From Daucus carota subsp. sativus (taxonomy: Eukaryota; Streptophyta; Magnoliopsida; Apiales; Apiaceae), in the NCBI RefSeq assembly GCF_001625215.2, contig NC_030386.2, positions 24,150,545 through 24,214,544 of the forward strand: 64,000 bases of DNA. Direction: 5' to 3'. This document shows positions 10,244 to 22,083 of the stretch, piece by piece (the first letter of the stretch is position 1; every line of letters starts with the position of its first letter). The translations under genes and the position numbers were made by a program. Below the pieces are notes generated by a model. It was not told the DNA's origin and searched no databases. It was given only the letters and a program-made list of their open reading frames with translations.

Positions 10244-11189
10244 GAACATCTCCAAGAGGCTCTTAACTTGAAATTTGAGGAAAAATATTGGGGCCGTTTG
10301 ACTGAGCTTAAAAGAAGTGACTTATTGCTTAAAGTAAAGAAGTGGATTAAAAATGAGAAGCTAGTTTGGACTTATAAGCTATTGTAAGTGTTTAGATACC
10401 GTGACTTATAAATTTTTAAGTGTTTGGATAACCTGACTTATAAGTTGGTATAATTTCGTAGTTTTGTAATAAAATTATTTAATATTTACGAAATAAATCA
10501 AGAAAAGTTGATGAAAATATGAGATTAGATTAATATTTATATTATATAACAATCGTTTTTTGTTTGCTTTGTCTCTCATACGTTTCATCTTTTTTTTAGG
10601 ATTATATTAAAAATATAATTAAGGAATAACATGAATAAATTTGAGAAAACACGAAGCAGCAGTAGGAATACAAAAGAAACAAAAACAATAGCAGTAAACA
10701 AAGAGAAGGAGCCGCGCTGAAATAAGCTAGTATCCAAAAAAAGCCAGGTTGTGGCGCTTTTTTCCCAGACTTATTTTCCTGTTTTTAAGCGCTTTAAACT
10801 AGTTGCCAAACGTTCAACAAAAAGGAGGCAGGGGGCTTCTGGGCTTTTAAGCCCAGAAGTCAAGTTCCCAAACACCCGCATAGTTTCAAGAAATTCTTAG
10901 TGGCTCTTTAAATCACTAAGAGTTTTTTTATTTCTCTCTTCTATCTCCTCAAAGTTAAGAGCAACCACATAGCTCTTAACTTATTTTTTTACCATAAAAA
11001 ATTTCTTCCCTCAAATTCATCTTCACTTAACTTTGTTATAGTGGAGCCCAATAGTAATAAAATATGAAATAGAGAAGAGATATAGAGAATATTGTTGGAG
11101 TTTATCCTCTTAACTTTGTACTAAATTGCTAAGAGTCACATTGTTTATATTATATTTAAAAACCAACTAGGAGGCTCTTGAAGATGCTC
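10244..11189. mobile_element. Harbinger-like MITE interrupted by another TIR element
   Basis: The left end GAACATCTCCAAGAGGCTC matches the reverse complement of the right end GAGGCTCTTGAAGATGCTC, with a TAA-type site after the right end. Between them, about 10293-10881, lies a second element whose ends read GGCCGTTTGACTGAGCTTAA and CAAGTTCCCAAACACCCGC, with GCTTAAAAGAAGTGACTT-type subterminal sequence. I could not find a clear TSD for the inner element. No coding sequence. Confidence 0.55.
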
Positions 11190-12080
11190 TAAGAACACCT
11201 ACTTTTTATACTTGCTCTTTATTCATATTTTATTATTATTGGAGAGAAAAGTTGGAGAGAATTAGAAAGACATGAATAGAAGTAGAAGGAAGTCATTATT
11301 TTATTCGATGAAAATAAGTTAAGAGCACCTAGATGGTCTTTGAAAGAGAGGAGAGATAGGAAGCTTGACTAGGAGCCCATTAGTTCTAATTTTTCATATC
11401 CTCTTAAAATGTGGAGTTAGGAGCTTGTTTCAGAAGCTCACGGGAGATGCTCTAAGAGCAAGTCCAATAGGTTACCCATATGATGTCCTAAACTCACATT
11501 TAGGTAATGTGTCAAAAAAATGCACTCCTACACTATCCTAGTGTTATCCTAAATCACTGGCACAACCTTAATTCTCCTAGCCATTACCTATTTATAAATA
11601 ACCCCTAGCCATTACCTATTTAATATTTATGAATAAAATAATCATCTCTTTCCTTCTTTCTTTGTCTATTCTCTCCTTTTCCCCTTCTCTTTTTCAAATT
11701 TATTATTAAAATAATTTTAGGAGAACAAATATAGGGATTACTATTGGAGTTGACACTAAAAATAAATTACCTAAATCACTAAGACACACTAGCACTCATT
11801 AATTTATATTATTTATAAGTAATTGGATAGATAATCTATTGGACTTGCTCTAAGAGACTCTTCTCCCTCCTCTAATTTAAGAGCTACTAGTTGATTCTTA
11901 ACTTAATAAAATAATCATTTCCTCCAATTCTTACACTAGACTGTCATTACATAACAAATATTTGAATTCAAAATATGAATAAAATATAAGTTAAGAGCAA
12001 ATATAATGATATGAATAAAATATAAGTTAAGAGCAAATATAAAGAATATTGTGGGAGTCTGGAGATGCTCTAAAACTTAT
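11190..12080. repeat. MITE cluster downstream of PUX1
   Basis: Several degenerate end fragments of the type GAGATGCTCTAAGAGC and TTAAGAGC...AAGAATATTG occur here, including the complete element at 11456-11850. Terminal fragments in both orientations indicate repeated insertion of related Harbinger-like MITEs. No gene. Confidence 0.6.
11456..11850. mobile_element. Harbinger-like MITE, GAGCAAGTCCAATAG termini
   Basis: Inverted ends GAGCAAGTCCAATAGG on the left and CTATTGGACTTGCTC on the right, flanked by TAA at 11453-11455 and 11851-11853. About 395 bp, AT-rich, non-coding. TSD and termini fit Tourist/Harbinger MITEs. Confidence 0.8.
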
Positions 12081-14054
12081 ACCTCAGCGGTTTTGTCGAG
12101 GTTTTTGAAAGTCGTCTTCAACTGAGATAGTCCATTTTTATTTGTTGGGATTTTTGAAAGCCCATCTGCCGGTCCATTTCTATTCTTGGGGTTTTTGAGA
12201 GTGCGGATATGACCCATGGATCTTCAGCTCTCGCATTAGTCGTGTTTTGTTTTCATTGTCATGTTTGTGAGATCAATTTTTATTGCTAATAACGTAGTAT
12301 TGCTAACTTACAATTAAATCAAAGAAAAAGAATTTCACAATAAGATCTAGGTGAAATTTATTTGTATACACAGTTTTCGTCCTGGGCACGTTCCTTTTGC
12401 ACAGCTACAAGAAACCTATTATAACTTCGAAAACTCAGAATTTTTAAAAAGCAACATACACATTTCTAAATCCAGCTCTCTCTGATTCTTGGTTCCGTCA
12501 GTGCTGACACTAGTTAAGGCCTTAAGGGGGACTTCCTGTTAAGACACTAATCTATGCTTAGCACCGCAACAATGATTGACAATTATGAACCTACATTATT
12601 AAAAAAACATAAACAATATGCAGAATCTGATTCGAGTTTGTAAAAACACCCCACCTTGAACTTCTCTTCTTTCTGTTAATGTACAGTTCAAATGCATGCA
12701 CGCACGGTGGATTCATGTACTAATGAGTAGTGACCAATCATTGTTAGACTCAATAATGGTTGTTTCTCAGAACACAACATTCAGAATATTTGATATTGGT
12801 TCCACAAAGTACATGACAACAACTCTTTGTGATTGTCTGGGCAACAAGACTTCTTGCTTTTTTTGCTAAGAAGCCGGCTTCTAATTTTTTTGACCCTTTT
12901 GTGTAAAAAAACCAGAAACATTTGTAAGAAGTCGAGAATGATATCTTTTATTTCAGGACTTCTACCTCTAGTCAAAAAGCACTTATAAGTGTTAATTTAC
13001 TTCTCACTTCTAGTCCGTTTCTTTACTTTAAACAAGAAGCACTTTTTTTAAGTTTATATAAACGGTCCCTTTGTCTTTACTGTTTACCTCTTAAGATTAT
13101 TCTCTTTGTGGTCAAATTTACAGTTGATTTTCTTAATCTAGTTGTTGTGCATTGTTATAATATTCTGCTTATCATCATCCTGTTGAACCTTCATTCTATT
13201 GGAGCTGGATTGCTGGAAGCTGGCCTGAGCCTGATATTTCGTCCGGCTGAAAAATATTTCTTTGCTATGTTGATCGACATCTCTTGTATTTTCTATTTAC
13301 CATCATGTCATCTTGTTCCTCGTTACTTACATTTCAGAGCTTATCAAAATGAAATTACCAAGTCAACAGATCGGCAAGTTCAACGATAATCAACTATTTC
13401 ATTATAAAATTCCTATAGTCTTATGTGGGAGAAGCTAAGTTAAAGAAAAACTGGCCAGCTCTGGAGGAGCCAAAAAGAATCTTATTAGTATGATTTTTTT
13501 TTAATCTTTAAATATAAAAAAGACTTTGAAAGGGTAGACTTTTAGCAGAAGAATACAGAATTAGTCAAACAAACGAACCAACCATGTCTGTTGCTTCTTT
13601 TCCTGTAGAATCTCTTATTATTATGATGAGAGGCGGTCCTAACAAGTGATTGTTGTCAATAATCTTTACACAACAGAATATCATGAAACGGAGAATACTG
13701 GAATGATTATGTAAATTACGGATGGACTGCTGGACCCTCTGCATGCACTAAAAAAGCACATGTTTTATGTTTTTATATTTTTTTTACGCTTAAAAAAAAC
13801 ACTAGACAGATTACTACCGTAAAACAATCACTTGTCAGGATCCAGACTCTGTTATAAGTTATTATAAAGACTGTCCATTTATCTAAGCAAGCTGTTTGCA
13901 ATTAACGATTGCAAACCCATCCCGTGTCCTTTAGACCAGTACTAAATAAAACAAATTCTTGAATTATTAAAATTGTCGTCCAGTTATGAGTTCCCCATTA
14001 AACAACATGCCTAGTTGATATTGTTAATGATCTGGTACATGTCTTTGTTTCAAC
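12081..14054. other. Intergenic spacer with a degenerate TIR repeat
   Basis: About 12830-13075 belongs to a dispersed family also seen near 26000-26172 and 56770-56960 (CAAGAAG, CTTTTGTGTAAA, TTTAAACAAGAAGCAC and AAACGGTCC motifs). The frames at 12781-12975 (minus) and 13108-13389 (plus) show no recognisable domain or splice support, and I do not call them. The right part is the promoter region of the MYB gene. Confidence 0.5.
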
Positions 14055-14061
14055 TATAAAG
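14055..14061 (+). promoter_or_regulatory. TATA box of the MYB gene
   Basis: TATAAAG lies 73 bp before the MYB start codon. Position and motif only. Confidence 0.5.
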
Positions 14062-14133
14062 ACCAATTCCGACAGTGATTGTATCCATTTCTCCTCTGCT
14101 ATCTACTGAAGAGTTTACTACTTGCGCATAGAA

Positions 14134-14998
14134 ATGGGAAGGCAGCCTTGCTGTGATAAAGTTGGCCTGAAGAGAGGTCCATGGAGTAGTGAAGAAGATC
14201 GAAAACTCATTAACTTTATTCTCAACAATGGCATCATCTGCTGGCGAACAATGCCCAAGCTTGCAGGTACTAATTGCCAAGTCGTTATTAATTATGTCTC
14301 TCTCAGCGGGCTTTCCTTACATAAATTACTTGATACTGCAGGACTGTTGAGGTGCGGGAAGAGTTGCAGATTGAGATGGATTAACTATTTGAGGCCTGAT
14401 CTCAAAAGAGGCATGTTTACCGAAACAGAGGAGAATCAAATAATACAACTCCATGCTCTCCTTGGTAACAGGTATGTCTGCACTAATTATCACTGGGATT
14501 ATATTTAGAACCTTTGTGATTCATGCATTTGACATATTTAATTTTCTCCAATGCAGATGGTCTAAGATTGCCTCTCATTTTCCTGGCCGGACTGATAATG
14601 AGATCAAGAACCATTGGAACACACGAATCAAAAAACGAGTAAAAACCATCCAAGATGAGGAGAAAACACAAGTGAACACCGAGAGCACTGTACTGAAAGA
14701 TCAAGAACAGGCTTCAGAAACAACATTAACAGACAAAAATGTCCAAAGTTTCAATGCTGCAAACGAATACTTAAATCTTTTAGACGTGGAGTTATGGTTA
14801 AACCAAGAAACAATAGACACCTCAGGTTCTTACAGCACTTCATTTTCTTTGGAAGATTCTGTGAATCCATCAATGGGAGAATCTTTACATATTCAAGAAG
14901 ATTCTGTGCAGCAATGGGTTGATAGTGCAGATTCAATGCTTTCATGGGATGCCTTTTGTTCTTCCATTTTTCCTACGCACATATTACCAATTGTTTGA
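14134..14998 (+). CDS. R2R3-MYB transcription factor
   Basis: A DNA-binding regulator of 234 residues. The three exons are 14134-14266, 14342-14471 and 14557-14998, the standard R2R3-MYB intron positions, with joins inside [13 protein letters not shown] and GNR/WSKIA. It starts [21 protein letters not shown]2 runs from about residue 13 to 63 and R3 from about 67 to 115. R3 contains [20 protein letters not shown] followed by [10 protein letters not shown]3 lacks the bHLH-binding signature of anthocyanin-type MYBs. The first repeat resembles the MYB40/MYB99/MYB20-like clades, but the LGLDP-type motif usual after R3 in such proteins is absent and the acidic C-terminal region is short, so I give no symbol. 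Start chosen at ATG 14134, the canonical MGRxPCC start. Confidence 0.9.
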
Positions 14999-16058
14999 TA
15001 CAAAAAATAGTTGGCATTTTTACACTATCAATTTCTTCAAAGTATCAGGATCAAAAGATCATGAAAAAGCAACTATGAGTTGATTTTTTCTTGTTTAATT
15101 GTAAATTTGTGTATCATCTATATTTGTCTGCCAAATTCTTGTGATTTTTTCTTGTTTAATAGGAAAAGCATCTATATTTTTTCTTGTTTTTCTTCTCAAG
15201 AAGACGCACTAAAATGAATTTGACAAAATTACTTCCCCTTCAAAAACCACTTTAGCCAAAAAAAGTACACAATTTAAGAAAAAAATTAAACCAACTTCCA
15301 ACTGCTGACCGAATCTATGACATAATATTTTCTCACAACTTTTGTAATAATTCTTTTTTTTAGGAAAGTTATTACTACTACATTATCTTAATGAATTGTA
15401 CATCAGTTCTTATAAATTATATTCATCTTAATAAAATATGATACACTAGCCTATTGAACTAAAATGATGTTACAGGTTATCTACGGCGCAATTTGCTTAG
15501 ACAAGTTAAAAGACAAATGGTATTTTTTTAATTATACAGACATCATTACTTATTATTGTGAGTCTATCAACTTACTGGGAATCTTGGACTAGGGATTACA
15601 ATAAGTCGATTGTCAACACCATAATATTTTAGATATTCTCAACTTAAATCGATTATTGGTCATAGTAATAAACATTTGACTTCTTTTACTTCATTAGTGT
15701 AAGATGTGTCATGTTGTCATCACATGAAAATTACCCTTACTAGTATAAAATTTACAGACACTTTAATATTATATAATCTTAAACGTCTCAGGTCTAGTGT
15801 AAAATAAATCTCATACCTAATATATTTTATGTAAATTGAACTCACTAAAAAATAAAAGTATACTCATGACCCTTTAACCTCCTTTCGACCTGAAATGCGG
15901 GAGAAATTTCCTATAATTCATACTTCTTTACACAAACGGTCCACAATTCTCTCTCCCTAAACAGAGCTACATAAACTGTCACAAAAAATATAAATACTGA
16001 TATACGTTTGAGTTCTGTAATATATTACAGTCATGTATACAGTATATACACTCTTGTA
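14999..16058. other. MYB 3' region and spacer
   Basis: AT-rich DNA with no gene-like frame and no clear element boundary. It should contain the MYB 3' UTR. Confidence 0.5.
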
Positions 16059-16290
16059 CTCCCTCCGTCCCACCAGGATGTTTACGTTCACTGTTTGCAC
16101 GCATTTTGAGGCTCTTATAAAGTATAGTTCAATAATGTTTTTTTAATTTTTTTTTTTTGAATAAATGTTTAAACGTCAAACTTTTTTTCAAGATTTTTTT
16201 AAAAATAAATATATAATGTAAGTATACTTTATGGGATCCTTAAAGTGCGTGCCAAAAAGTAACGTAAAGAACCTGGTGGGACGGAGGGAG
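16059..16290. mobile_element. Stowaway MITE
   Basis: Ends CTCCCTCCGTCCCACCAGG and CCTGGTGGGACGGAGGGAG are perfect inverted repeats flanked by TA (16057-16058 and 16291-16292), the classic Stowaway (Tc1/mariner MITE) pattern. Confidence 0.93.
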
Positions 16291-16748
16291 TATTCTACAT
16301 CTTTGGCCAACGAGATGTGCATCTTTAACAACGGTCTAATAGTTAGTTTTTCAAAGTTAAACCAGTCAAGATTATAATAGTGTTAAACATTGCTAAAATT
16401 ATTTCTTTCTAAAAAATTAAATAGATATGAATATTTTATCGAAAACGTTCATGCCAAACTGCACCGTTAATCTAATAGAACTGAACGTTGTACAGACTAC
16501 AGAGACACCAAGCTTTCAAAACATGGACCCAACCCAGTTTTTAAAAAGTAAACACTCAACAGCTTTCCAGTGTAGCCTAGCTCTCATGACCCCACGCACT
16601 CCCTACTTTTTATATTTGCAAATCTTCTCTTTTTATTTGAATTTCAAAACTTTCACCATATTCACACAAATACTCCTATGTAACGGCTGCTTTTCTCATT
16701 TCAAATTTCATATTCTGCTTGCTTTGCATTTCTGGCCTAAAGTTACAA
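16291..16748. other. Promoter and 5' leader region of the WVD2-like gene
   Basis: No separate gene. The long frame at 16427-16810 overlaps the true first coding exon out of frame and lacks protein features. CT-rich leader-like sequence precedes ATG 16749. Confidence 0.5.
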
Positions 16749-19700
16749 ATGGGAGATTCAGCTTGCTTTATGCCTCCTGCTTTCTCTTACACTTCTGGTC
16801 TATCCAATGAAGCTTATCAGGTTTGTTTACGTAAACTCGAGGTGTTAGGAGACGGACTTATCTGTATAATGTCGGAAATTCTTTTTAATTATATGTCTTG
16901 ACTCTTGAGTCTCTTGACATAATTGGCTAAGTATTTTTATAACAGGGGAATCCGGTGAATGCTCTTGGTGAGTCTGTTTCATTCGGGCGATTCATGACTG
17001 AATCTTTAGCATGGGAAAAATGGTCCTCCTTTTCGAATAAGCGCCATGTGGAGGAGGCGGAGAGATATGCTCAACCAGGCTCTGTTGCACAAAAGAAAGC
17101 CTTCTTTGAAGCTCATTACAAAAGAATTGCGGCTGCTAAGGCAGCAGCTTTGCTTGAGCAGGCAAATGCGGAGAGTAATGCATTGGAACCCGAAAGTGAA
17201 ACCATAGAGCAGCTTAGTGAATGCAACAGTACTAGCCAGGATTCAGAAACAATGAAACAGGACTCTGAGGAAGTGGTACTTGAGAAAAATCAAGAATTCG
17301 CGGTAATTGCTGAGTCTGATAGCTCAGAAGTTGATAGGCTGGAACGAGCTGATTCGACTACAGAAACAGAAGTACTAGTGGAAATTTGTCCTAATGTTGA
17401 TAAACAGAATATGGTCTCTGGATCAAAAACTGATGAGATACCAAAGAATGAGAAAAATTCGGTTAAGGTAATTTTATTTTTTTCTTAGTTCTGCCTTAAT
17501 ATTAATACTAGTAGTAAAACACTTATAATGTGTAATTGTTGATGGATGTAATGTGCTTGTAACAGAAACACAATTCCTACCAGAAGGATGTTTCAAAGTC
17601 CGCGAGCAAGAAGAGACCGGTATTTTCTTCTTTAAGGTCATCGGTTTTCAGTAAAATTGCATCTTCACCTGCTAAATATGTAGCTCCTCCATTTCCAAGA
17701 AAAGAAAACAATAATCTCACACCAAGGACGGTTAAGTCCAAAATGAACTCTACGGATATGAAAAGATCGACGCCAAAGCCCCACCGGAAGTCCATTAATT
17801 TCACAACTGCAGCTGAACCTGATACACTATCTACTCAAGCTATCAGGAAAAGTGAAAATTCAAGAAATGTGCAGAATTCTTACAAGGGGACAAAAGACTT
17901 CGCAACTCCTTTGAGAACTTCAACTGCGGTACTAGTGCTACTCATTCTTTTCTTCATTACACAATATGTTTCTTTCTACTATAGTTGTTAAATTTTTCTT
18001 GTACCTGATGTTAGTTTGTTTGATTTCGACAGGCATCCGTGAACAGAAAGCCGAAGCAATCTGCAGTAACTCCTTCTTCAGTAAATAAAAGGTATATATT
18101 TCAACTGCATCAAAGTGTCAATCTTATTACATGCCTTTTGTTTTTCCAATGATCATCAAGTATGTCATATAAAATTGTCAGCGCAATGTAAAATTTAATA
18201 AATCAAGCCTAAATGTTACCAATCCTTTTACAATGAAAAGGCATCGTCATTTTGAATGCTTTAGAGCAACTCCAAGGGGCTCTCTAAACAAGCTCCTAAG
18301 TCTAAAATTTAGGAGCAAATCAAAATTTAGTGCTCCAATGGGCTCCTAGATGCTCTTTAAAAATTTAGGAGCCTACTCTCTCTCCTTTCTTTTAAAGAGC
18401 ATCTAGTAGCTCCTAACTCAATATTATATTATTTTTCCTTCAATATTCTCTCTCTTTTATTTAACTTTTTCCTCTCATTTATATAAAATAAATATAAAAT
18501 GTGAATAAGGAGCCAAATATAAAGAGTAGCATTGGAGTTCTCACGTTTTCCGGTGTATTAACTTACTAGGAGCCACATTTTATATTATTGTTTAGGGAAT
18601 GATTTAGGAGTACCGTTGGAGAGCAACTCCAGCAGCTTCCCTATTTGAAGTCTTAAACCAAAATATGAGGAATATGAGAAAATAATCCACTCCAACAGTA
18701 TCTTAGTGATTCCCTAAATCACTAAGATCCACTAGCCATGCCTTATGTTTAGAGCATTTCCAGCAGCATCTTAGCCTATTCCTTAAATATAATATAAAAT
18801 ATTGGATCCTAGCGACTTAAGATAATAATAGCTATTCTCACCTCCAACAATATTCCTTATATTCATTCCTTATATACTATTTTATTATTAAAAGTTACCA
18901 TTATTGCAATAGGTGAAAAGAGAGAACATGTTTGTATTCAAAATTTATTATAAAATAAGATTTAGCAGAGGAGAGAGGTTACCTAAAGATAAGGCATGGC
19001 TAGTGGATCTTAGTGATTTAGGGAATCATTAAGATACTGTTGGAGTGGATTATTTTCCCATATTCCTCATATTTTGGTTTAAGACTCCAAATAGAGAAAC
19101 TGTTGGAGTTGCTCTTAATAAATTTTGAATACAAGCATGTTCTCTCTCTTCACCTATTGCAATAATGGTAACTTTTAATAATAAAATAGTATATAAGGAA
19201 TGAATATACGGAATATTGTTGGAGGTGAGAATAACTATTATTATCTTAACGGTTTTTCTAGTGTGTGCCCATGGGCACACACTAAGCACAAAATTTGATA
19301 GTTTTTCTATGTTTTGATTGGCTTACACTCTTTTAATAATGATGGCCCCCCTGCATTCACACCAACCACACCAATGAAAACACATCAAATTTATGAGTTT
19401 CCGTGCTTGGCATGTGCTCATGGGCACACACTAGACAAACCCTTATCTTAAATCAGTAGAATCCAATATTTTATATTATATTTAAGGAAAGGGCTAAGAT
19501 GCTGCTGTTGATGCTCTAAGAACCCTTGTACTGAATTACGGAATCTAGATATCTATAACTCCTTATGACTTTAGCTTGTGAATGTTCGGATGACCATACA
19601 TATGGATTAATACATCAATTGTCTTCTTAGTGCCAGTTGCTCCAAGTCCTTCAGCGCCTGTCAGAAAACATTACAATGTTCGACATCATCAACTCCTTTT

Positions 19701-20801
19701 CTCCTGAGAACAGAGTTAAGAGCTGAAAAAAGAAAGCAGGTATGACTATGCTTTTTAGTTCTCTCATCATCAGACTTAGTTTTAATTGGATTTTTCAATC
19801 TTCTAACGTGAAATGCAATACTTTCAGAGACTTGAAGAAAGATTTAGTGAGAAAGAAACAGAGAAAGTCCAAATGCACACAAAATCCAAGGTAACTTCTT
19901 GAAGCCCTTTCTTGTGTATATTTAAGATATAAAAACTCATAACTGAATGACATCCTAGTTTATTGAACTAGCATTTATAAAATCTGTTTCCAGTGTTTTC
20001 TCTACCATTAATAGTCTAATCCCAAAACCATATCCATGAAATGTGATTTGTCAGTTAATTTGCAACAATGATGCTATATAAACTTGTAAGCTCTAGTTCT
20101 TCATCATTGAGATCTTTTAATTTTATTTTTTTTCAGGAAAGAGCAGAAACAGAAGTTTGGAAACTGCGTCAAAGTCTTTGTTTCAAAGCTCGGCCTCTTC
20201 CTCAATTCTATAGGGACAGAAAGGTATTCTGATTCTCATGAGCCTTTCGTCTCTCTTTTTTTTTAACAGAGGATTATAATGTTATCCAAAGATTCTTGGA
20301 ATAGCCAAATTATACCTATCTGAGGTTCATTGGTAACAATAGTGCCTTGATCCCTTGATCTTATTTGCTACTTAAATTAGTAAGTCGACACTCCTAGCAT
20401 AGTACTCCCTCCATCCCTCTCATTTTTTACAAGTTTTTTGATTGCTTGGCACGCATTTTAAGGTGTATACGTTCTATAGGAGTATTAAAATACGTGTCAA
20501 GCCCCCGTCCTCCAAGATAACCAACTCTGGGGACAGAGGGAGTAGTTTATTTACCACTACTTTTGCATATTTGCAGACTCAAGAACTTCCAAGTCAGTCA
20601 CCTAAAGTTGAAGGCAAGTCAAGTGCCAGTACAACTGAAACCAAAAATCTTCTAACAAAGTCTGCAGCCAAGAACAATGCCTATAAGAATGTCTGTAAGA
20701 AAAATAGTCAGACGCCATCACGTAATCTGTCACTACCAGCCATGACTCCGCGAAAAATTCATTCCAAGAAACTCAGCACGGATCAGCACAAACAACATTG
20801 A
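16749..20801 (+). CDS. WDL7: Protein WVD2-like 7 (TPX2-domain microtubule protein)
   Basis: A microtubule-associated protein of the WAVE-DAMPENED2/TPX2 family, 499 residues. Exons: 16749-16820, 16946-17467, 17566-17928, 18033-18091, 19631-19739, 19828-19890, 20137-20223, 20577-20801. The start MGDSACFMPPAFSYTSGLSN and the block NPVNALGESVSFGRFMTESL (about residues 26-45) with LAWEKWSSF are typical of WVD2-like 7/MDP40 proteins. The N-terminal half is acidic and Glu/Ser-rich; the middle is basic and Ser-rich. The TPX2 (KLEEK) region covers about 355-430: LRTELRAEKRKQRLEERFSE, then WKLRQSLCFKARPLPQFYRD. The C terminus is basic with TPRK and SKK motifs, suited to microtubule binding. Intron 4 (1.5 kb) holds several MITEs and intron 7 a Stowaway. 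The symbol means closest family type, not proven orthology. Confidence 0.9.
18265..19519. repeat. Interleaved MITEs within WVD2-like intron 4
   Basis: At least three related TIR elements overlap here. One begins near 18265 (GAGCAACTCCAAGGGGCTC). Element B has its left arm at 18621-18751 and right arm at about 18983-19114 (GAGCAACTCCAGCAG... and ...CTGTTGGAGTTGCTC). Element A has its left arm at 18752 to about 18950 (GAGCATTTCCAGCAGCATC) and right arm at 19118-19516 (GATGCTGCTGTTGATGCTC). The order is B-left, A-left, B-right, A-right, not simple nesting. Flanking TTA/TAA fits Harbinger MITEs. Element A's right arm is further split by the MULE-like MITE at 19250. Confidence 0.7.
19250..19442. 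mobile_element. Mutator-like MITE with palindromic ends, copy 1
   Basis: A 193-bp element with a perfect 9-bp TSD, TTATCTTAA (19241-19249 and 19443-19451). The left end begins CGGTTTTTCTAGTGTGTGCC and continues into a palindrome (GTGTGTGCCCATGGGCACAC). The right end ends TGGGCACACACTAGACAAAC plus CC. A second copy lies at 48457-48647. The ends resemble those of the MULE at 28574-32744 (CGGATTGTCTATCCTGTGCC). Non-coding. Confidence 0.9.
20405..20542. mobile_element. Stowaway MITE in WVD2-like intron 7
   Basis: A short element with ends CTCCCTCCATCCC and GGGGACAGAGGGAG, flanked by TA on both sides (20403-20404 and 20543-20544). It lies wholly inside intron 7, about 34 bp before the last coding exon. 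Confidence 0.85.
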
Positions 20802-22083
20802 TTTCATTACATAAGTAAGAGCTAGTGTGGTTTATAAGTGCTAGACATATTTTAAATTCTTTGATCGGTGTCTCAGTGTAAATTTTGTTCCCTCGGAATG
20901 TTTTACTATTATAATTGATATGCATAGATTGCCATCTCAAAGTGTCACGGGCTAAAAGTGTGTTCAGGATAAAAATACGAGATTCACCATTCTAATGCAG
21001 AATACAACCGTTATCAATAATAGGATCAGTCAAACTCTAATAAATTAATAATCTAAGCCTCAAATTTAAATCTTAAGCCAAATATGCCTCATACCATTTA
21101 GAACCAATTCTGAAAATTTTCAACTTGAACCGGAATTCCCGGATTATTTTTAATCTTTTCTTATTTGTGTTGGCCCAGGATTATTTTCAATCTTTTCTTA
21201 TTTTCTAATTTATTTTTATTCTATAGTACTTGTAACATTTCCTCCTTGCTTACTCCATATTTGGAACTTGGTGAGTTTGAGCACATTCGGTTTAAAAAAA
21301 CGCGATTAAATGTATAAGGACTACATAACTAGGTTTGTAAGCAGTGAGCACGAACTATCTCAAGGACAAGTTTCTTAGTAATATGTTTGCAAAATGATTT
21401 TTTCAACTTTTTGATGCCAATATAAATGTTTCTTGTATGTCAACAAACACTTCTCTTAATGCTTAAAAAATGACTTTAGTGCATTCTTGTTAATCCCATG
21501 CTTTTTAAAACCCTTTGGTAACAAAGAATAAAGGACACCACAAGCAAATACAAGAGATCATTTTTTATGCAGCTATTCTTTGGGGCTTCTATACTTCATC
21601 AATCAAACATTCTCCATCTGCTTAGGCTCCTCCTCAGCCACCTACAGCCAAACATACCAACTTTAGTTCATCACTTGCATATATTCATCAGCCATCACTT
21701 TCCCATTCCACTGCACAGATGAACGGTACAAGAAACCGCCCTTGTCGGGCAGTTTCAGGTACACCATCGCCATGCACAACATTCTATCACCTGCAATGAT
21801 CTCTTAACCATACCTACCAAAATGCTTGAAACATTGGCTAATGTTTCAAGTTTACTGCTCTACAGATATAAAATGTAATTATTTTATATATACACAGTAT
21901 CTGCAAGTTTACTGCTATACAGATGTGTCGTGTTACATCTAATAAATGCATGTACCCAGATTCTTTTTAGTTATGTATTTGTGGCATCTCGCCATACAGA
22001 ACCAGAACAACCACAGTTTGGCTGGTTTAAATAAAAATATTTATGAACCTGCAGCATAAGATATATACAGAACTAACATAACA
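20802..22083. other. Convergent 3' spacer between WVD2-like and cystinosin genes
   Basis: Both neighbouring genes end here on opposite strands, so this holds both 3' UTRs. I see no further gene, RNA gene or bounded element. Confidence 0.55.

Noticed and set aside
13108-13389. 93-codon plus-strand frame with hydrophobic start
   Set aside because: No recognisable domain, splice context or promoter; AT-rich spacer next to a degenerate repeat.
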